Source: Epsilonproteobacteria bacterium UBA6211
GTDB lineage: Bacteria; Campylobacterota; Campylobacteria; Campylobacterales; Arcobacteraceae
Direction of reading: 5' to 3'
Length of the DNA stretch: 16,019 nucleotides
Assembly (NCBI GenBank): GCA_002421845.1
Contig: DISL01000038.1
Span: forward strand, 1 to 16,019
Position numbers and translations under genes: made by a program. This document shows positions 5,674 to 13,911 of this stretch, piece after piece. The first letter of the stretch is position 1; each line of letters begins with the position of its first letter. The notes beneath the pieces were generated by a model. It was not told the origin of the DNA. It was given only the letters and a program-made list of their open reading frames with translations, and did not search any database.

Positions 5674-6972
5674 GTGAGTAAAAAGCTATTTATACAAACT
5701 CTTGGATGTCAAATGAATTCATTGGATTCCGAACATCTGATGAATGAATTAAGATTGCACAAAGATTATATCCCTACCGATAATGCAGATGATGCCGATT
5801 TGATAATAATCAACACCTGCTCGGTGAGAGAAAAACCTGTACAAAAACTTTTTTCCGAACTAGGAAGCATCAACAAAGCCAAAAAAGCAGGTGCCAAAAT
5901 AGGTGTTTGCGGATGTACCGCAAGTCATTTGGGTCAAGAGATAATAAAAAGAGCACCTTATGTGGATTTTGTACTAGGTGCGAGAAACGTATCAAAAATC
6001 AAAGACGTTGTAGATATAAAAGGTGCAGTGGAAGTAGATATAAACTATGACGAAAGTACTTATACTTTCGGTAATAGCGAACAGTCACTTTATAAAACAA
6101 GTGCCAATATCTCCATCGGATGCGATAAAGAGTGTACGTACTGTATAGTCCCTTTTACAAGGGGTGATGAAGTATCAATCCCTAGTGAAATGATAATATC
6201 ACAAATCCAAAAAGCAGTGGACAAAGGTGCTTTGGAAGTAATGCTTCTTGGACAAAACGTCAACAACTACGGCAAAAGATTTAGTGATGGAAGTGCGAAA
6301 TCTAGCTTTACTAAACTTTTACAAGATGTAAGCAAAATAGAGGGTTTACAAAGGATAAGATTCACTTCACCACATCCACTTCATATGGATGATGAATTTA
6401 TAGAAGAGTTTGCCAAAAACCCGAAAATTTGTAAATCTATTCATATACCGTTGCAAAGCGGAAGTACGAAAGTACTCAAAGATATGAAAAGAGGATATAC
6501 AAAAGAGTGGTTTTTGAACCGTGCTTTGAAAATAAGAGAACTTGTCCCTGATGTACGAATAAGCACTGATATAATAGTGGCTTTCCCCACTGAGACACAT
6601 GAAGACTTTTTGGATACTATGGACGTCATAGAACAAGTAAAGTTTGATCAAATATTCAACTTCAAATACTCGCCTCGTCCAAATACGGCTGCACTTGACT
6701 TAACGCCTGTTATGAGCGATGAAGAGGCTTCAGCAAGACTTGAAAAAGTCATCGAACTTCACAAAATCCATCAAGAAGAACTTGTGTACGCCAACAAAGG
6801 CAAAATTATGAAAGTCCTTTTCGATGAACTAAAACCAAACGGTGAAATATCCGGTTTTAGTGATAATTATATACAAGTTTTCGTCAAAGGTAGCGAAGAG
6901 TTACTAGGAAAAATAGTAGATGTGAAAATAACAGGTGCTAGTAGAACGACGTTAAAAGGTGAGATAGTTTGA
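5674..6972 (+). CDS. miaB: tRNA-2-methylthio-N6-dimethylallyladenosine synthase MiaB
   Basis: A radical-SAM methylthiotransferase that converts i6A37 to ms2i6A37 in tRNAs reading UNN codons, using two [4Fe-4S] clusters. The N-terminal UPF0004 cluster ligands are C12 (TLGCQMNSLDSE), C49 (INTCSVREKP) and C81 (VCGCTAS); C79 is an extra cysteine. The radical-SAM cluster motif is C150-x3-C154-x2-C157 (GCDKECTYCIVPFTRG). A C-terminal TRAM domain occupies about 370-432. At 432 residues it is full length, and NTCSVREK...GQNVNNYGK favours MiaB over RimO or MtaB. The start is GTG with AAGGAT 5 nt upstream. The stop TGA overlaps the TTG start of the next gene, implying translational coupling. Confidence 0.96.
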   Translation: MSKKLFIQTLGCQMNSLDSEHLMNELRLHKDYIPTDNADDADLIIINTCSVREKPVQKLFSELGSINKAKKAGAKIGVCGCTASHLGQEIIKRAPYVDFVLGARNVSKIKDVVDIKGAVEVDINYDESTYTFGNSEQSLYKTSANISIGCDKECTYCIVPFTRGDEVSIPSEMIISQIQKAVDKGALEVMLLGQNVNNYGKRFSDGSAKSSFTKLLQDVSKIEGLQRIRFTSPHPLHMDDEFIEEFAKNPKICKSIHIPLQSGSTKVLKDMKRGYTKEWFLNRALKIRELVPDVRISTDIIVAFPTETHEDFLDTMDVIEQVKFDQIFNFKYSPRPNTAALDLTPVMSDEEASARLEKVIELHKIHQEELVYANKGKIMKVLFDELKPNGEISGFSDNYIQVFVKGSEELLGKIVDVKITGASRTTLKGEIV

Positions 6973-7610
6973 AAAAGAAAGTCAAACACTTCATAAATAC
7001 AGTCATAATGCCTTTTATAATGCAACTTTTAATTAGATTTATCTATTTAACAAATAAGAAAGTATTTCATATAGGTAAATCTTTGTCAAATGAGCCTATT
7101 TTAGTCGCTTTTTGGCATGGTGATTTGATAATGCAACCTTTTACGTATAAACATATAAGACCGTCCGGAACTATAAGAACTCTTATCAGTGACCACCGAG
7201 ACGGTGAGACTATCACCAAAACAGTTGAGTTTTTAGGGATAGGAAGTATAAGAGGAAGCAGCTCAAAAGGTGGTGTCAAAGCTTTACTTAATGCCATCAA
7301 AGAGATAAAAAACGGGGTAGATATAGCTATAACACCGGATGGTCCTAGAGGTCCTAGATATTCCGTTGCGGACGGGATTGTGGCTATTGCACAAAAAAGC
7401 GGTGCAAAAATAGTAATTTTCAACTCAAAACCGTCAAAATATTGGCAGTTTAACTCGTGGGATAAATTTGTTATACCGAAACCTTTTGGTACAATAGATT
7501 TTTTTATAAGTGAACCTTTAGATATAGGCGGACTAGAAATGGAAGAAGCAAAAAAACTCATAAAAGAAAAAATGATAATTAATACTTTGAAGGACTCAAA
7601 TGAAAAGTAG
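6969..7610 (+). CDS. DUF374 / lysophospholipid acyltransferase-like protein
   Basis: A 213-residue protein of the DUF374 branch of the LPLAT acyltransferase superfamily. Signatures are VAFWHGDLIMQPF (46-58, acyltransferase block I with H50 and D52), SDHRDGE (74-80) and ITPDGPRGPRYSV (121-133). An N-terminal hydrophobic segment (about 10-27) suggests membrane association. A role in acylating a lipid or lipid A-like glycolipid at the inner membrane is inferred from the family; the substrate is unknown. The start is TTG, the first base before the TGA stop of miaB (4-nt overlap), with AAGGTGAG 6 nt upstream as ribosome binding site. The 3' end overlaps the next gene by 11 nt, so the operon is tightly coupled. 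Confidence 0.85.
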   Translation: MKKKVKHFINTVIMPFIMQLLIRFIYLTNKKVFHIGKSLSNEPILVAFWHGDLIMQPFTYKHIRPSGTIRTLISDHRDGETITKTVEFLGIGSIRGSSSKGGVKALLNAIKEIKNGVDIAITPDGPRGPRYSVADGIVAIAQKSGAKIVIFNSKPSKYWQFNSWDKFVIPKPFGTIDFFISEPLDIGGLEMEEAKKLIKEKMIINTLKDSNEK

Positions 7611-9183
7611 TTCTGCTATTTATATAAATGTTATCAAGTTGCCAAATCAGCTAAAGTTGGATTATAAACTTATTAAAAAGAATAGTATAATAAAAACTGA
7701 ACAAGCCTCGTTTTTGGTCTATGATGAAACGATGACAAACGACATTCTTTTCAAGCTCGATGCTTTACAAAAAGAGGATAAAACGTGTTATATAAGCACT
7801 ATAATCAATACTGACGAACAATTAATTTGCAATAATGATGAATTATCGAAATACTCATCAAATGAATATGATTTTATATCGTTATATAACAAAACAACTA
7901 TAGTAACACCAAAAAATACGATATTCGAAACTAAACACTATTTTGAAAAGTCAGGCATTGACTACATATTTTCCCCTTATCAGATTTTGACACATTATAT
8001 TTTAGATAATCCTGCAAAAAACAATATGGTTGTTTTAATCATCGCAAATATTGTTTATGTTATGATTACCGATTCTAGTGCATCTATTGTATATAATGTC
8101 ATAAAAAAATTAACCCCTTTTGATGATATAAAAAACTCTCAATTCTATGACGATGAAATAAAAGGTCAAAAGCTATTTGATGAGATTTATTTCTTTGAAC
8201 TTCAAGATATTATCAAAGAAGTTTTAGAGGACTTTTATGCCAAAAATCCTAAAAGTGACTTTTTGGAAAAAATCAATATTTTACATACATTAAAACAACT
8301 GGATAATAGTGAAATAGACTCCCTAAAAGAAACCTTTGCGATGGATGTAACTTATCATCCAATATCTTTAGATAATTATATATATGAACTTGTAAACTCA
8401 AAAAGCACTAAAAAAAGTTTTATAAATCCTAGACAAAAAACATCTTCTTATGAAAATATATTTTGGTTAGCTTCTGCAGTTGCTGCTACTATAATAACTG
8501 TTTATCTTACTTATGATTTTTATAACACAAAAGATATGAAGACCATAGAGCAAAATAAAACTGTCAAACAAGATATTATAAAAAGCGATTTAGTTGACCA
8601 TGTTTCAAAGAATACATTGGTAAATAACCTGATTCAAGATATTTTCAATATTATACCGTACAATGTTGTGTTGAATGAAGTTATCATAGACAAAAATGAC
8701 TCTATTTTGGTATGTGATTTCTTAGAAAAAGATACTTTTGTGAAAATAATTCAACCTGAAATACTAAAAATTTATGAAACTACGGATATAGTTTTTGATG
8801 AATTAGAACAGCAAACTTCACCGGTATTAACAGGTATTATCAAAAACAACACTATCTCATCACAACAACAGTATCAAGATAAAATTTATACCTATAACAA
8901 AACTAGTTTTTCATATACAATGATGCAAGAAACTATAAAAAATTTAATGCTTCCTGATTGGAATATTATTTATATCAAAACATCATCCGACAACCAAATA
9001 AATTCTAATTTATTTGAAATAAATATCTCTATCAACTCTCCGAAGGAATTTATTGAATTTATAGATAAAGTTAATGGTGTACCTTATAGTATAACCATAG
9101 AACACCCTGTAAAATTCACTAAAAATATACAAACGGGAATGATAGATATGAAATTTTATCTAAGCTTCAATCAATCAATTTAA
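7600..9183 (+). CDS. Bitopic membrane protein, GspL/PilM-PilN-like architecture, function unknown
   Basis: I do not recognise a named family. The 527-residue protein has about 285 cytoplasmic residues and one transmembrane helix (287-307), preceded by a basic stretch and therefore N-in. About 220 residues with a coiled or ferredoxin-like look follow outside. This layout is like GspL of type II secretion or a PilM-PilN fusion: a degenerate actin-like cytoplasmic domain, one helix, and a periplasmic domain. The mid-domain VVLIIANIVYVMITDSSASIVY (about 145-166) could be an actin-like beta hairpin. No ATPase motif is visible. The start overlaps the DUF374 gene by 11 nt with AAGGAC upstream. Base composition looks more AT-rich than its neighbours. 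Function by context (MiaB, acyltransferase, cyclophilin) is not clear. Confidence 0.6.
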   Translation: MKSSSAIYINVIKLPNQLKLDYKLIKKNSIIKTEQASFLVYDETMTNDILFKLDALQKEDKTCYISTIINTDEQLICNNDELSKYSSNEYDFISLYNKTTIVTPKNTIFETKHYFEKSGIDYIFSPYQILTHYILDNPAKNNMVVLIIANIVYVMITDSSASIVYNVIKKLTPFDDIKNSQFYDDEIKGQKLFDEIYFFELQDIIKEVLEDFYAKNPKSDFLEKINILHTLKQLDNSEIDSLKETFAMDVTYHPISLDNYIYELVNSKSTKKSFINPRQKTSSYENIFWLASAVAATIITVYLTYDFYNTKDMKTIEQNKTVKQDIIKSDLVDHVSKNTLVNNLIQDIFNIIPYNVVLNEVIIDKNDSILVCDFLEKDTFVKIIQPEILKIYETTDIVFDELEQQTSPVLTGIIKNNTISSQQQYQDKIYTYNKTSFSYTMMQETIKNLMLPDWNIIYIKTSSDNQINSNLFEINISINSPKEFIEFIDKVNGVPYSITIEHPVKFTKNIQTGMIDMKFYLSFNQSI

Positions 9184-9198
9184 CAATAAGGACTCGAT

Positions 9199-9735
9199 AT
9201 GTTTAAAATTTTAGCTAGTTTATTATTTGGATTTTGTATAGCATTTGCACAAAATCCTATAGTAGTACTACAAACTAATCAAGGTGATATTGAACTTGAA
9301 ATAAAACAAGATATTGCACCTTTGGCATCAGAGAATTTTCTGACACATGTAAAAAACGGCTACTACGACGGGCTTATTTTTCATAGAGTTATAAAAAACT
9401 TTATGCTTCAAGGCGGTGACCCTACCGGTACGGGAAGAGGCGGTGAATCTATTTGGAACAAACCTTTTAAAGATGAGTTTTCTCCAAAAGCTATCTTTGA
9501 TAAATCAGGCATACTAGCTATGGCAAATGCCGGACCAAATAGCAACGGTAGCCAGTTTTTTATCACAACGGTGCCTACTCCATGGTTAAACGGTTATCAT
9601 ACTATATTTGGATATATTGTAAAAGGTATGGATGTAGTAAAAAAAATAGAAGCCGTACAAACAAACGGTAGAAACGGCGGAGATAGACCGCTAGAGACTC
9701 AAAAAATCATAAAAGCATATATCAAAACAAACTAA
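9199..9735 (+). CDS. Secreted cyclophilin-type peptidyl-prolyl cis-trans isomerase
   Basis: A 178-residue PpiA/PpiB-type cyclophilin that catalyses prolyl isomerisation. A signal peptide (1 to about 17, MFKILASLLFGFCIAFA, cleavage before QN) points to the periplasm. The active-site motifs are intact: FHRVIKNFMLQGGDPTGTG (catalytic Arg in FHR), LAMANAGPNSNGSQFFIT, and PWLNGYHTIFG with the Trp that in eukaryotic cyclophilins contacts cyclosporin A. It is the last gene of the operon, 15 nt after the GspL-like gene, with AAGGA upstream of ATG. Two hairpins follow at 9738-9783. Together with the SurA-like Cbf2 protein further on, the window encodes two envelope PPIases. Confidence 0.95.
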   Translation: MFKILASLLFGFCIAFAQNPIVVLQTNQGDIELEIKQDIAPLASENFLTHVKNGYYDGLIFHRVIKNFMLQGGDPTGTGRGGESIWNKPFKDEFSPKAIFDKSGILAMANAGPNSNGSQFFITTVPTPWLNGYHTIFGYIVKGMDVVKKIEAVQTNGRNGGDRPLETQKIIKAYIKTN

Positions 9736-9737
9736 AA

Positions 9738-9783
9738 ACTAGAGTGGACACTCCACACTAGTTACGGTTTATTTACCGTTTTT
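9738..9783 (+). terminator. Double hairpin between convergent genes
   Basis: The first hairpin has an 11-bp stem with one mismatch (ACTAGAGTGGA 9738-9748 with TCCACACTAGT 9752-9762, loop CAC). Immediately after it, ACGGT (9764-9768) pairs with ACCGT (9775-9779) and runs into five T (9779-9783), an intrinsic terminator for the rightward operon. The loop of the second hairpin contains the stop codon (9769-9771) of the convergent kinase gene. Confidence 0.8.
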
Positions 9784-11073
9784 GCCTACTTTACAAACTG
9801 GATTACTATAAAATATAATAGATGCTACCGTTCCCGTAGCTCCGTCTTTTCTATTTTTAAGATTTATTACTGCACCCAAAGCATCGGCTGCACTTTTTGC
9901 CAAGAAAAGCCCAAGACCTGCTCCTGCTTGATTACCTATTCTCTTAAATGGTGCAAAAAGGTCTATATTCTCATCTATACCGCTTCCTTCATCAATAACA
10001 CTTATTTTTAGAGTATCGTTTTTTCTCTTTGCTATTACTTTTATCGTACTATCTTTCGGTGAAAATTTAATAGCATTTTGAACAAAATTTTGTATAATCT
10101 GCACTACAAGTGTAGGCTGTATAATAGTGCTAAATTCATCCGTGTTGGTGAAAAACTCTAAATTAATGTTTTTTTCAGTAGTCAAAAGCTTATAATCTTT
10201 TAATTTACTCTCCAAAAATGCAATCATATCAATCTCTACAGGTTTTTCAAACTGAGCACCCTCTTGTCGTCCAATATCTAAAAAAGATGTTATCATTTTG
10301 TTCATATCATTTATAGAATTTATATTAAGACGTAATACATCTTCGTATTGTTCAATCTCTCTTTTCTTCATCAAAGTAACTTCATTTTTCAGCTTCATAA
10401 CTGCCAAAGGCGTTTTTAGCTCATGTGCCGAACCTATAAAAAGCTCTTTTTGATATTTAACAAACGTTTTAATTCTATTTGTAAGTCCATTTATAGAATT
10501 TGCCAAAGGGTGAAATTCTATGGGAAGATATTTGATATTTATCTCTTCAAGAAAATTTTCATTCATTTTGGATAATTTACTAGTAAGTTGCAAGATAGGT
10601 AACAAAAGAGTTTTTGATATGGCTAGAGCATACAATATAATCAATATCGACCCACCGACAATCAAAAATATAAGATTATTTGAAATACGACTTAACATTT
10701 TTTCTTGAGAAGTAGTGTTTTTTACTATTTTAATAAATGTTTGGTCTGCAAAATTGAAAGGATACAAAAGTTCTACAAAAGTTTCATTTCCTTTTTTGTA
10801 TTCTGTAAATCTAGTGGTAGTCAAATGTTCAACCCTTACAAGGTCAACAAATACGTTATTACTTGTAATTACATTGAAATTTGCGTGATTAGTTCCCGTA
10901 TCATAAGATACTCTGTATATAAGTTCGGCATCTTTTACCATCTCATCTTTTATCTCTTCATATATGGTAGCTCTTGTGAAACCATAAAAGATAAAAGAGA
11001 GCATGATAATAAAAAACGTGGTAGCAATTATAAGCTTTGTATAAAATTCCCTATAAATACTTCTTGTATTCAT
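9769..11073 (-). CDS. Sensor histidine kinase paired with the CosR/HsrA-like regulator
   Basis: A 434-residue membrane histidine kinase. It has TM1 (about 13-33), a periplasmic sensor region of about 100 residues (34-132), TM2 (about 133-154), a HAMP-like linker (about 155-205), and a HisKA dimerisation domain with the H box SAHELKTPLAV (215-225, phospho-accepting H217). The HATPase_c domain has the N box (IIQNFVQNAIKF, 326-337), G1 DEGSGID (361-367), F box LFAPFKR (372-378) and G2 GAGLGLF (384-390). All ATP-binding and autokinase boxes are intact. It lies 9 nt downstream of the response regulator gene on the same transcript. The sensed signal cannot be read from sequence. The stop codon lies in the loop of the convergent terminator. 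Confidence 0.95.
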   Translation of the reverse strand: MNTRSIYREFYTKLIIATTFFIIMLSFIFYGFTRATIYEEIKDEMVKDAELIYRVSYDTGTNHANFNVITSNNVFVDLVRVEHLTTTRFTEYKKGNETFVELLYPFNFADQTFIKIVKNTTSQEKMLSRISNNLIFLIVGGSILIILYALAISKTLLLPILQLTSKLSKMNENFLEEINIKYLPIEFHPLANSINGLTNRIKTFVKYQKELFIGSAHELKTPLAVMKLKNEVTLMKKREIEQYEDVLRLNINSINDMNKMITSFLDIGRQEGAQFEKPVEIDMIAFLESKLKDYKLLTTEKNINLEFFTNTDEFSTIIQPTLVVQIIQNFVQNAIKFSPKDSTIKVIAKRKNDTLKISVIDEGSGIDENIDLFAPFKRIGNQAGAGLGLFLAKSAADALGAVINLKNRKDGATGTVASIIFYSNPVCKVGKNGK

Positions 11074-11082
11074 AATGTGTTA

Positions 11083-11778
11083 TTATAAATCCTCATCAGA
11101 ACCTTCAGGCTCTATGTTTGGATAACAAAATCTATAACCTCTTCTTCTGATAGTCTCAATAGTAGCTATATTAAGAGGTTTGTCCATTTTTTGTCTAATT
11201 TGATTAATTGCAACTTCTATTACGTTAGGAGTAACAAGTTCAGGTTCTTCCCATATTGCATCAAGTAATTGCTCTTTTGATACGATTTGGTCTCTGTGAC
11301 GTGCTAAGTGTGTCAAAACTTCAAAAGGTTTACCTTTTAGTTCTATCTCTTCACCTTGATATATGATTTTTTCTTCATCAGGATTGATAATCAAATCTTC
11401 TATTTCAATAACATTTGTTCCACCGAATCTAAGTCTTGCCTCTATTCTAGCAAGTAAAATATCAAAATCAAACGGTTTTTTAATATAATCATCAGCTCCA
11501 GCTCTTAGAGCTGCTATCTCACTATCTTTATCATCTCTTGCAGATAATATTACCACTGAAGTTCTAGCACTTTTACTTTTTATTACTTTTGCTAAATCTA
11601 TACCGTCACCGTCCGGTAACATCCAATCAGTAAGAACCAAATCATAATTTCTAATTTCTACGAAATACTCCGCATCTTTGTAATTTTCTGCAGTATCCAC
11701 TTGATACCCGAAATCTTGTAAGCCCTCTTGTAAGGTTCTATTTAACGTAATCTCATCTTCGACAATCAATATTCTCAT
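11083..11778 (-). CDS. cosR: OmpR-family response regulator of the CosR/HsrA (HP1043) type
   Basis: A 231-residue response regulator with an N-terminal receiver (1 to about 118) and a winged-helix DNA-binding domain (about 125-222). The C-terminal half is strikingly like H. pylori HsrA/HP1043 and Campylobacter CosR; see GKPFEVLTHLARHRDQ (148-163), QLLDAIWEEPE, NVIEVAINQIRQKMDKPL and IETIRRRGYRFCYP. Those proteins are essential regulators of oxidative stress and central metabolism that lack a normal phosphorylation site. Here the receiver is canonical: acidic E7/D8, phosphoacceptor D51 (LTDWMLPDGDG), S79 and K101. A kinase gene follows after 9 nt. The start is backed by AAGGGAA upstream of ATG. 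It is divergent from cbf2/peb4. Confidence 0.9.
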   Translation of the reverse strand: MRILIVEDEITLNRTLQEGLQDFGYQVDTAENYKDAEYFVEIRNYDLVLTDWMLPDGDGIDLAKVIKSKSARTSVVILSARDDKDSEIAALRAGADDYIKKPFDFDILLARIEARLRFGGTNVIEIEDLIINPDEEKIIYQGEEIELKGKPFEVLTHLARHRDQIVSKEQLLDAIWEEPELVTPNVIEVAINQIRQKMDKPLNIATIETIRRRGYRFCYPNIEPEGSDEDL

Positions 11779-11812
11779 CTGTTTCCCTTAAGTAAAGATT
11801 AATTTTTGCGAA

Positions 11813-11818
11813 ATTGTA
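11813..11818 (-). promoter_or_regulatory. Candidate -10 box of the cosR-kinase operon
   Basis: On the minus strand TACAAT, with no clear -35. It would start transcription near 11806, about 28 nt before the start codon. The divergent cbf2 promoter is about 85 bp away, so one regulator could act on both. Confidence 0.45.
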
Positions 11819-11902
11819 TCATAATTTTTTAAAAATTTAAAGTATTTTTAAGCAAAATTTTCAATATTTTATATCTTTTTGTGTAATTTAACTAATTTTA
11901 GA

Positions 11903-11908
11903 TATAAT
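11903..11908 (+). promoter_or_regulatory. -10 box of the cbf2-fba promoter
   Basis: Exact TATAAT preceded by TTTTAGA. The -35 region is AT-rich, and TTGTGT at 11879-11884 with an 18-bp spacer is the best candidate. The expected start near 11915 gives a leader of about 25 nt with AAGGA (11928-11932) as the ribosome binding site. Confidence 0.72.
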
Positions 11909-11939
11909 CACGGCTACAAAAACCCCTAAGGATGTATTT

Positions 11940-12749
11940 ATGAAAATCAAGTTTTTAACAGCCATTTCAATATTGGCTTTGTGTTTGTCGATGTCACATG
12001 CAGTTGTATATGCAACGGTTGACGGAGAAGAAGTTACGGCAGATGATGTAGCATTAGTTATAAGAAACCCTCAAGTAAATTTTGCTCAATTACCTAAAGA
12101 TACTCAAAGTGCGGTGATAAACCAAGCTGTAGAGAAAAAACTTTTGGCAAAAGAGGCTTTAAAAAGCGGTGTAAAATCAAACCCACAATATGTTGAAGCA
12201 CTAAAAAGAGTTGAAGGTGATTTGGCATTAGAGATATGGATGCAAGAAAAATTCGCAAAAGTAAAAGTTACTGACGAAGAAATCAATGAATTTCACAAAA
12301 ACAATCCTGAACAATTCGTAATTCCTAATGAACTAAATGCAAACCATATATTAATAAAAACTGAAGATGAAGCAAAAGCTATAATCAAAGAGATAAGCGG
12401 TGCAAAAGATAAAAAAGCAAAGTTTGTTGAACTTGCTACTTCAAAATCACAAGACCCAGGCACTGCAAAAAAAGGTGGAGAACTTGGATGGTTTTTTGAA
12501 AATCAAATGGTACCTGAATTTTCAAAAGCAGCATCTGCACTAAAAAAAGGTGATTTTACTAAAACTCCTGTTAAATCACAATTTGGATTCCATATCATTA
12601 TGCTAAACGACATCAAACCTTCTAAAACATTAGTACTTGCAGATGTAAAAGAAAACGTTAGACAAATGCTTATTGAAGAAAAGTTCAGAAATGAAATATC
12701 TAAAATAGCAGGTGAACTAAGAAAAAAAGCTAAAGTAGATATTAAATAA
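11940..12749 (+). CDS. cbf2: Periplasmic SurA/PrsA-like parvulin PPIase of the Cbf2/PEB4 type
   Basis: A 269-residue protein with a signal peptide (1 to about 21, ending SHA). It has an N-terminal chaperone region (about 22-125) with the NQAVEKKLLAKEALKSGV helix typical of SurA-like proteins. A parvulin domain (about 131-225) carries NANHILIKTEDEAK, SQDPGTAKKGGELGWF and SQFGFHIIMLND. A C-terminal helix (about 230-269) returns to the chaperone lobe. The order and length match Campylobacter PEB4/Cbf2, a periplasmic chaperone and PPIase for outer-membrane proteins that affects adhesion. fba follows after 13 nt, an arrangement also known in Campylobacter. It is transcribed from the promoter at 11903-11908. 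Confidence 0.9.
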   Translation: MKIKFLTAISILALCLSMSHAVVYATVDGEEVTADDVALVIRNPQVNFAQLPKDTQSAVINQAVEKKLLAKEALKSGVKSNPQYVEALKRVEGDLALEIWMQEKFAKVKVTDEEINEFHKNNPEQFVIPNELNANHILIKTEDEAKAIIKEISGAKDKKAKFVELATSKSQDPGTAKKGGELGWFFENQMVPEFSKAASALKKGDFTKTPVKSQFGFHIIMLNDIKPSKTLVLADVKENVRQMLIEEKFRNEISKIAGELRKKAKVDIK

Positions 12750-12762
12750 TTAGGAGTAAAAA

Positions 12763-13833
12763 ATGGGTGTGTTAGAATTTTTAAGTCCAGGCGTTTTAAG
12801 CGGTGATGAAACTAAAAAACTTTTTGATTACGCTAAGGCTAATAACTTTGCTATTCCTGCGGTTAATATCGTAGGAACAGACTCTATTAACGGTGTACTA
12901 GAAGCTGCTGCAAAAGTAAAATCTCCTGTGATTTTACAATTTAGCAACGGCGGTGCTGCGTTTTTTGCCGGTAAAGGCTTGGACAGTAAAATCGGTGCAG
13001 TTGCAGGTGCAATAAGCGGTGCAAAACATATACATATTATGGCAAAAGCTTATGGAATACCTGTAGTACTTCATACAGACCATGCTGCAAAAAAACTTCT
13101 TCCTTGGATTGATGCTTTGATTGAAGCTAGTACTGAACATTTCAAAGAAACAGGCAAACCTCTTTTTAGTTCACATATGCTTGACCTTAGTGAAGAACCA
13201 CTGGAAGAAAATATCGAAATATGCAAAGAATACCTCAAAAAAATGTCTGCAATAGGACAAATGCTAGAAATTGAGCTTGGAATAACAGGTGGAGAGGAAG
13301 ACGGTGTGGATAACACTAGTGTTGATAATGCACTTCTTTACACACAACCTAGCGAAGTTGCTTATGCCTATGAAGAACTAAGCAAAATCAGCTCAAATTT
13401 CACGATAGCAGCATCATTTGGAAATGTACACGGTGTATATAAACCTGGAAATGTAAAACTAGAACCTAAAATTCTAAATAATTCACAAAAATTCATTAAA
13501 GACAAATTCAATCTTTCAAGTGACAAACCTGTTGATTTCGTATTTCATGGAGGAAGCGGAAGTAGCTTAGAAGAGATAAGAGAAGCTATAAACTACGGTG
13601 TAATCAAAATGAACATTGATACAGATACTCAATGGGCATTTTGGGATGGAATAAGAGCTTATGAAGCAAAAAACAGAGGCTATCTACAAGGTCAAATCGG
13701 TAACCCTGAAGGTGAAGATAAACCTAATAAAAAATACTACGACCCAAGAGTTTGGATAAGAGAAGGACAAAAAACTCTTATAGCTAGACTTGAAGTTGCT
13801 TTTAACGATTTAAACTGCATCGGGAGATGTTAA
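12763..13833 (+). CDS. fba: Class II fructose-bisphosphate aldolase
   Basis: A zinc-dependent class II (FbaA-like, type A) aldolase of 356 residues that cleaves or forms fructose 1,6-bisphosphate in glycolysis and gluconeogenesis. Visible are VVLHTDHAAK (101-110) with catalytic D106 and zinc ligand H107, GITGGEEDGVDN (173-184), the zinc ligands H223 (FGNVHGVYKPGN) and H262 (VFHGGSGSS), and the phosphate-binding KMNIDTDTQWAF (282-293). All catalytic residues are intact. TAGGAG lies 7 nt before ATG. It is the second gene of the cbf2-fba unit. Downstream is a heptamer-repeat hairpin shared with the convergent lpxK end. Confidence 0.97.
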   Translation: MGVLEFLSPGVLSGDETKKLFDYAKANNFAIPAVNIVGTDSINGVLEAAAKVKSPVILQFSNGGAAFFAGKGLDSKIGAVAGAISGAKHIHIMAKAYGIPVVLHTDHAAKKLLPWIDALIEASTEHFKETGKPLFSSHMLDLSEEPLEENIEICKEYLKKMSAIGQMLEIELGITGGEEDGVDNTSVDNALLYTQPSEVAYAYEELSKISSNFTIAASFGNVHGVYKPGNVKLEPKILNNSQKFIKDKFNLSSDKPVDFVFHGGSGSSLEEIREAINYGVIKMNIDTDTQWAFWDGIRAYEAKNRGYLQGQIGNPEGEDKPNKKYYDPRVWIREGQKTLIARLEVAFNDLNCIGRC

Positions 13834-13835
13834 TT

Positions 13836-13911
13836 AGGTAACAGCGTGTAGAGAACAGGTAGCGAAAGGGTAGAGAAACAAAAAGCTCTGCCACCTACTA
13901 CCTACTACCTA
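13836..13911. repeat. Inverted heptamer array between convergent fba and lpxK
   Basis: The left arm has six degenerate heptamers (AGGTAAC, AGCGTGT, AGAGAAC, AGGTAGC, GAAAGGG, TAGAGAA; 13836-13877). The right arm has AGCTCTG, CCACCTA, CTACCTA and CTACCTA (13884-13911), around a 6-nt centre. The inner arms pair well (GGTAGAG 13869-13875 with CTCTGCC 13886-13892, one G-U), and AGGTAG can pair with either CTACCT unit. The last codons and the stop of lpxK lie inside the right arm. It may act as a hairpin at the convergent 3' ends, but it has no T run. Confidence 0.7.

Noticed and set aside
6367..6651. Frameshift or second gene within miaB
   Set aside because: miaB is uninterrupted and full length, with all cluster motifs and the C-terminal TRAM region.
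10520..11088. Plus-strand reading frames opposite the histidine kinase
   Set aside because: The minus-strand kinase has every expected domain box across the same bases; the plus-strand frames have no recognisable motif.
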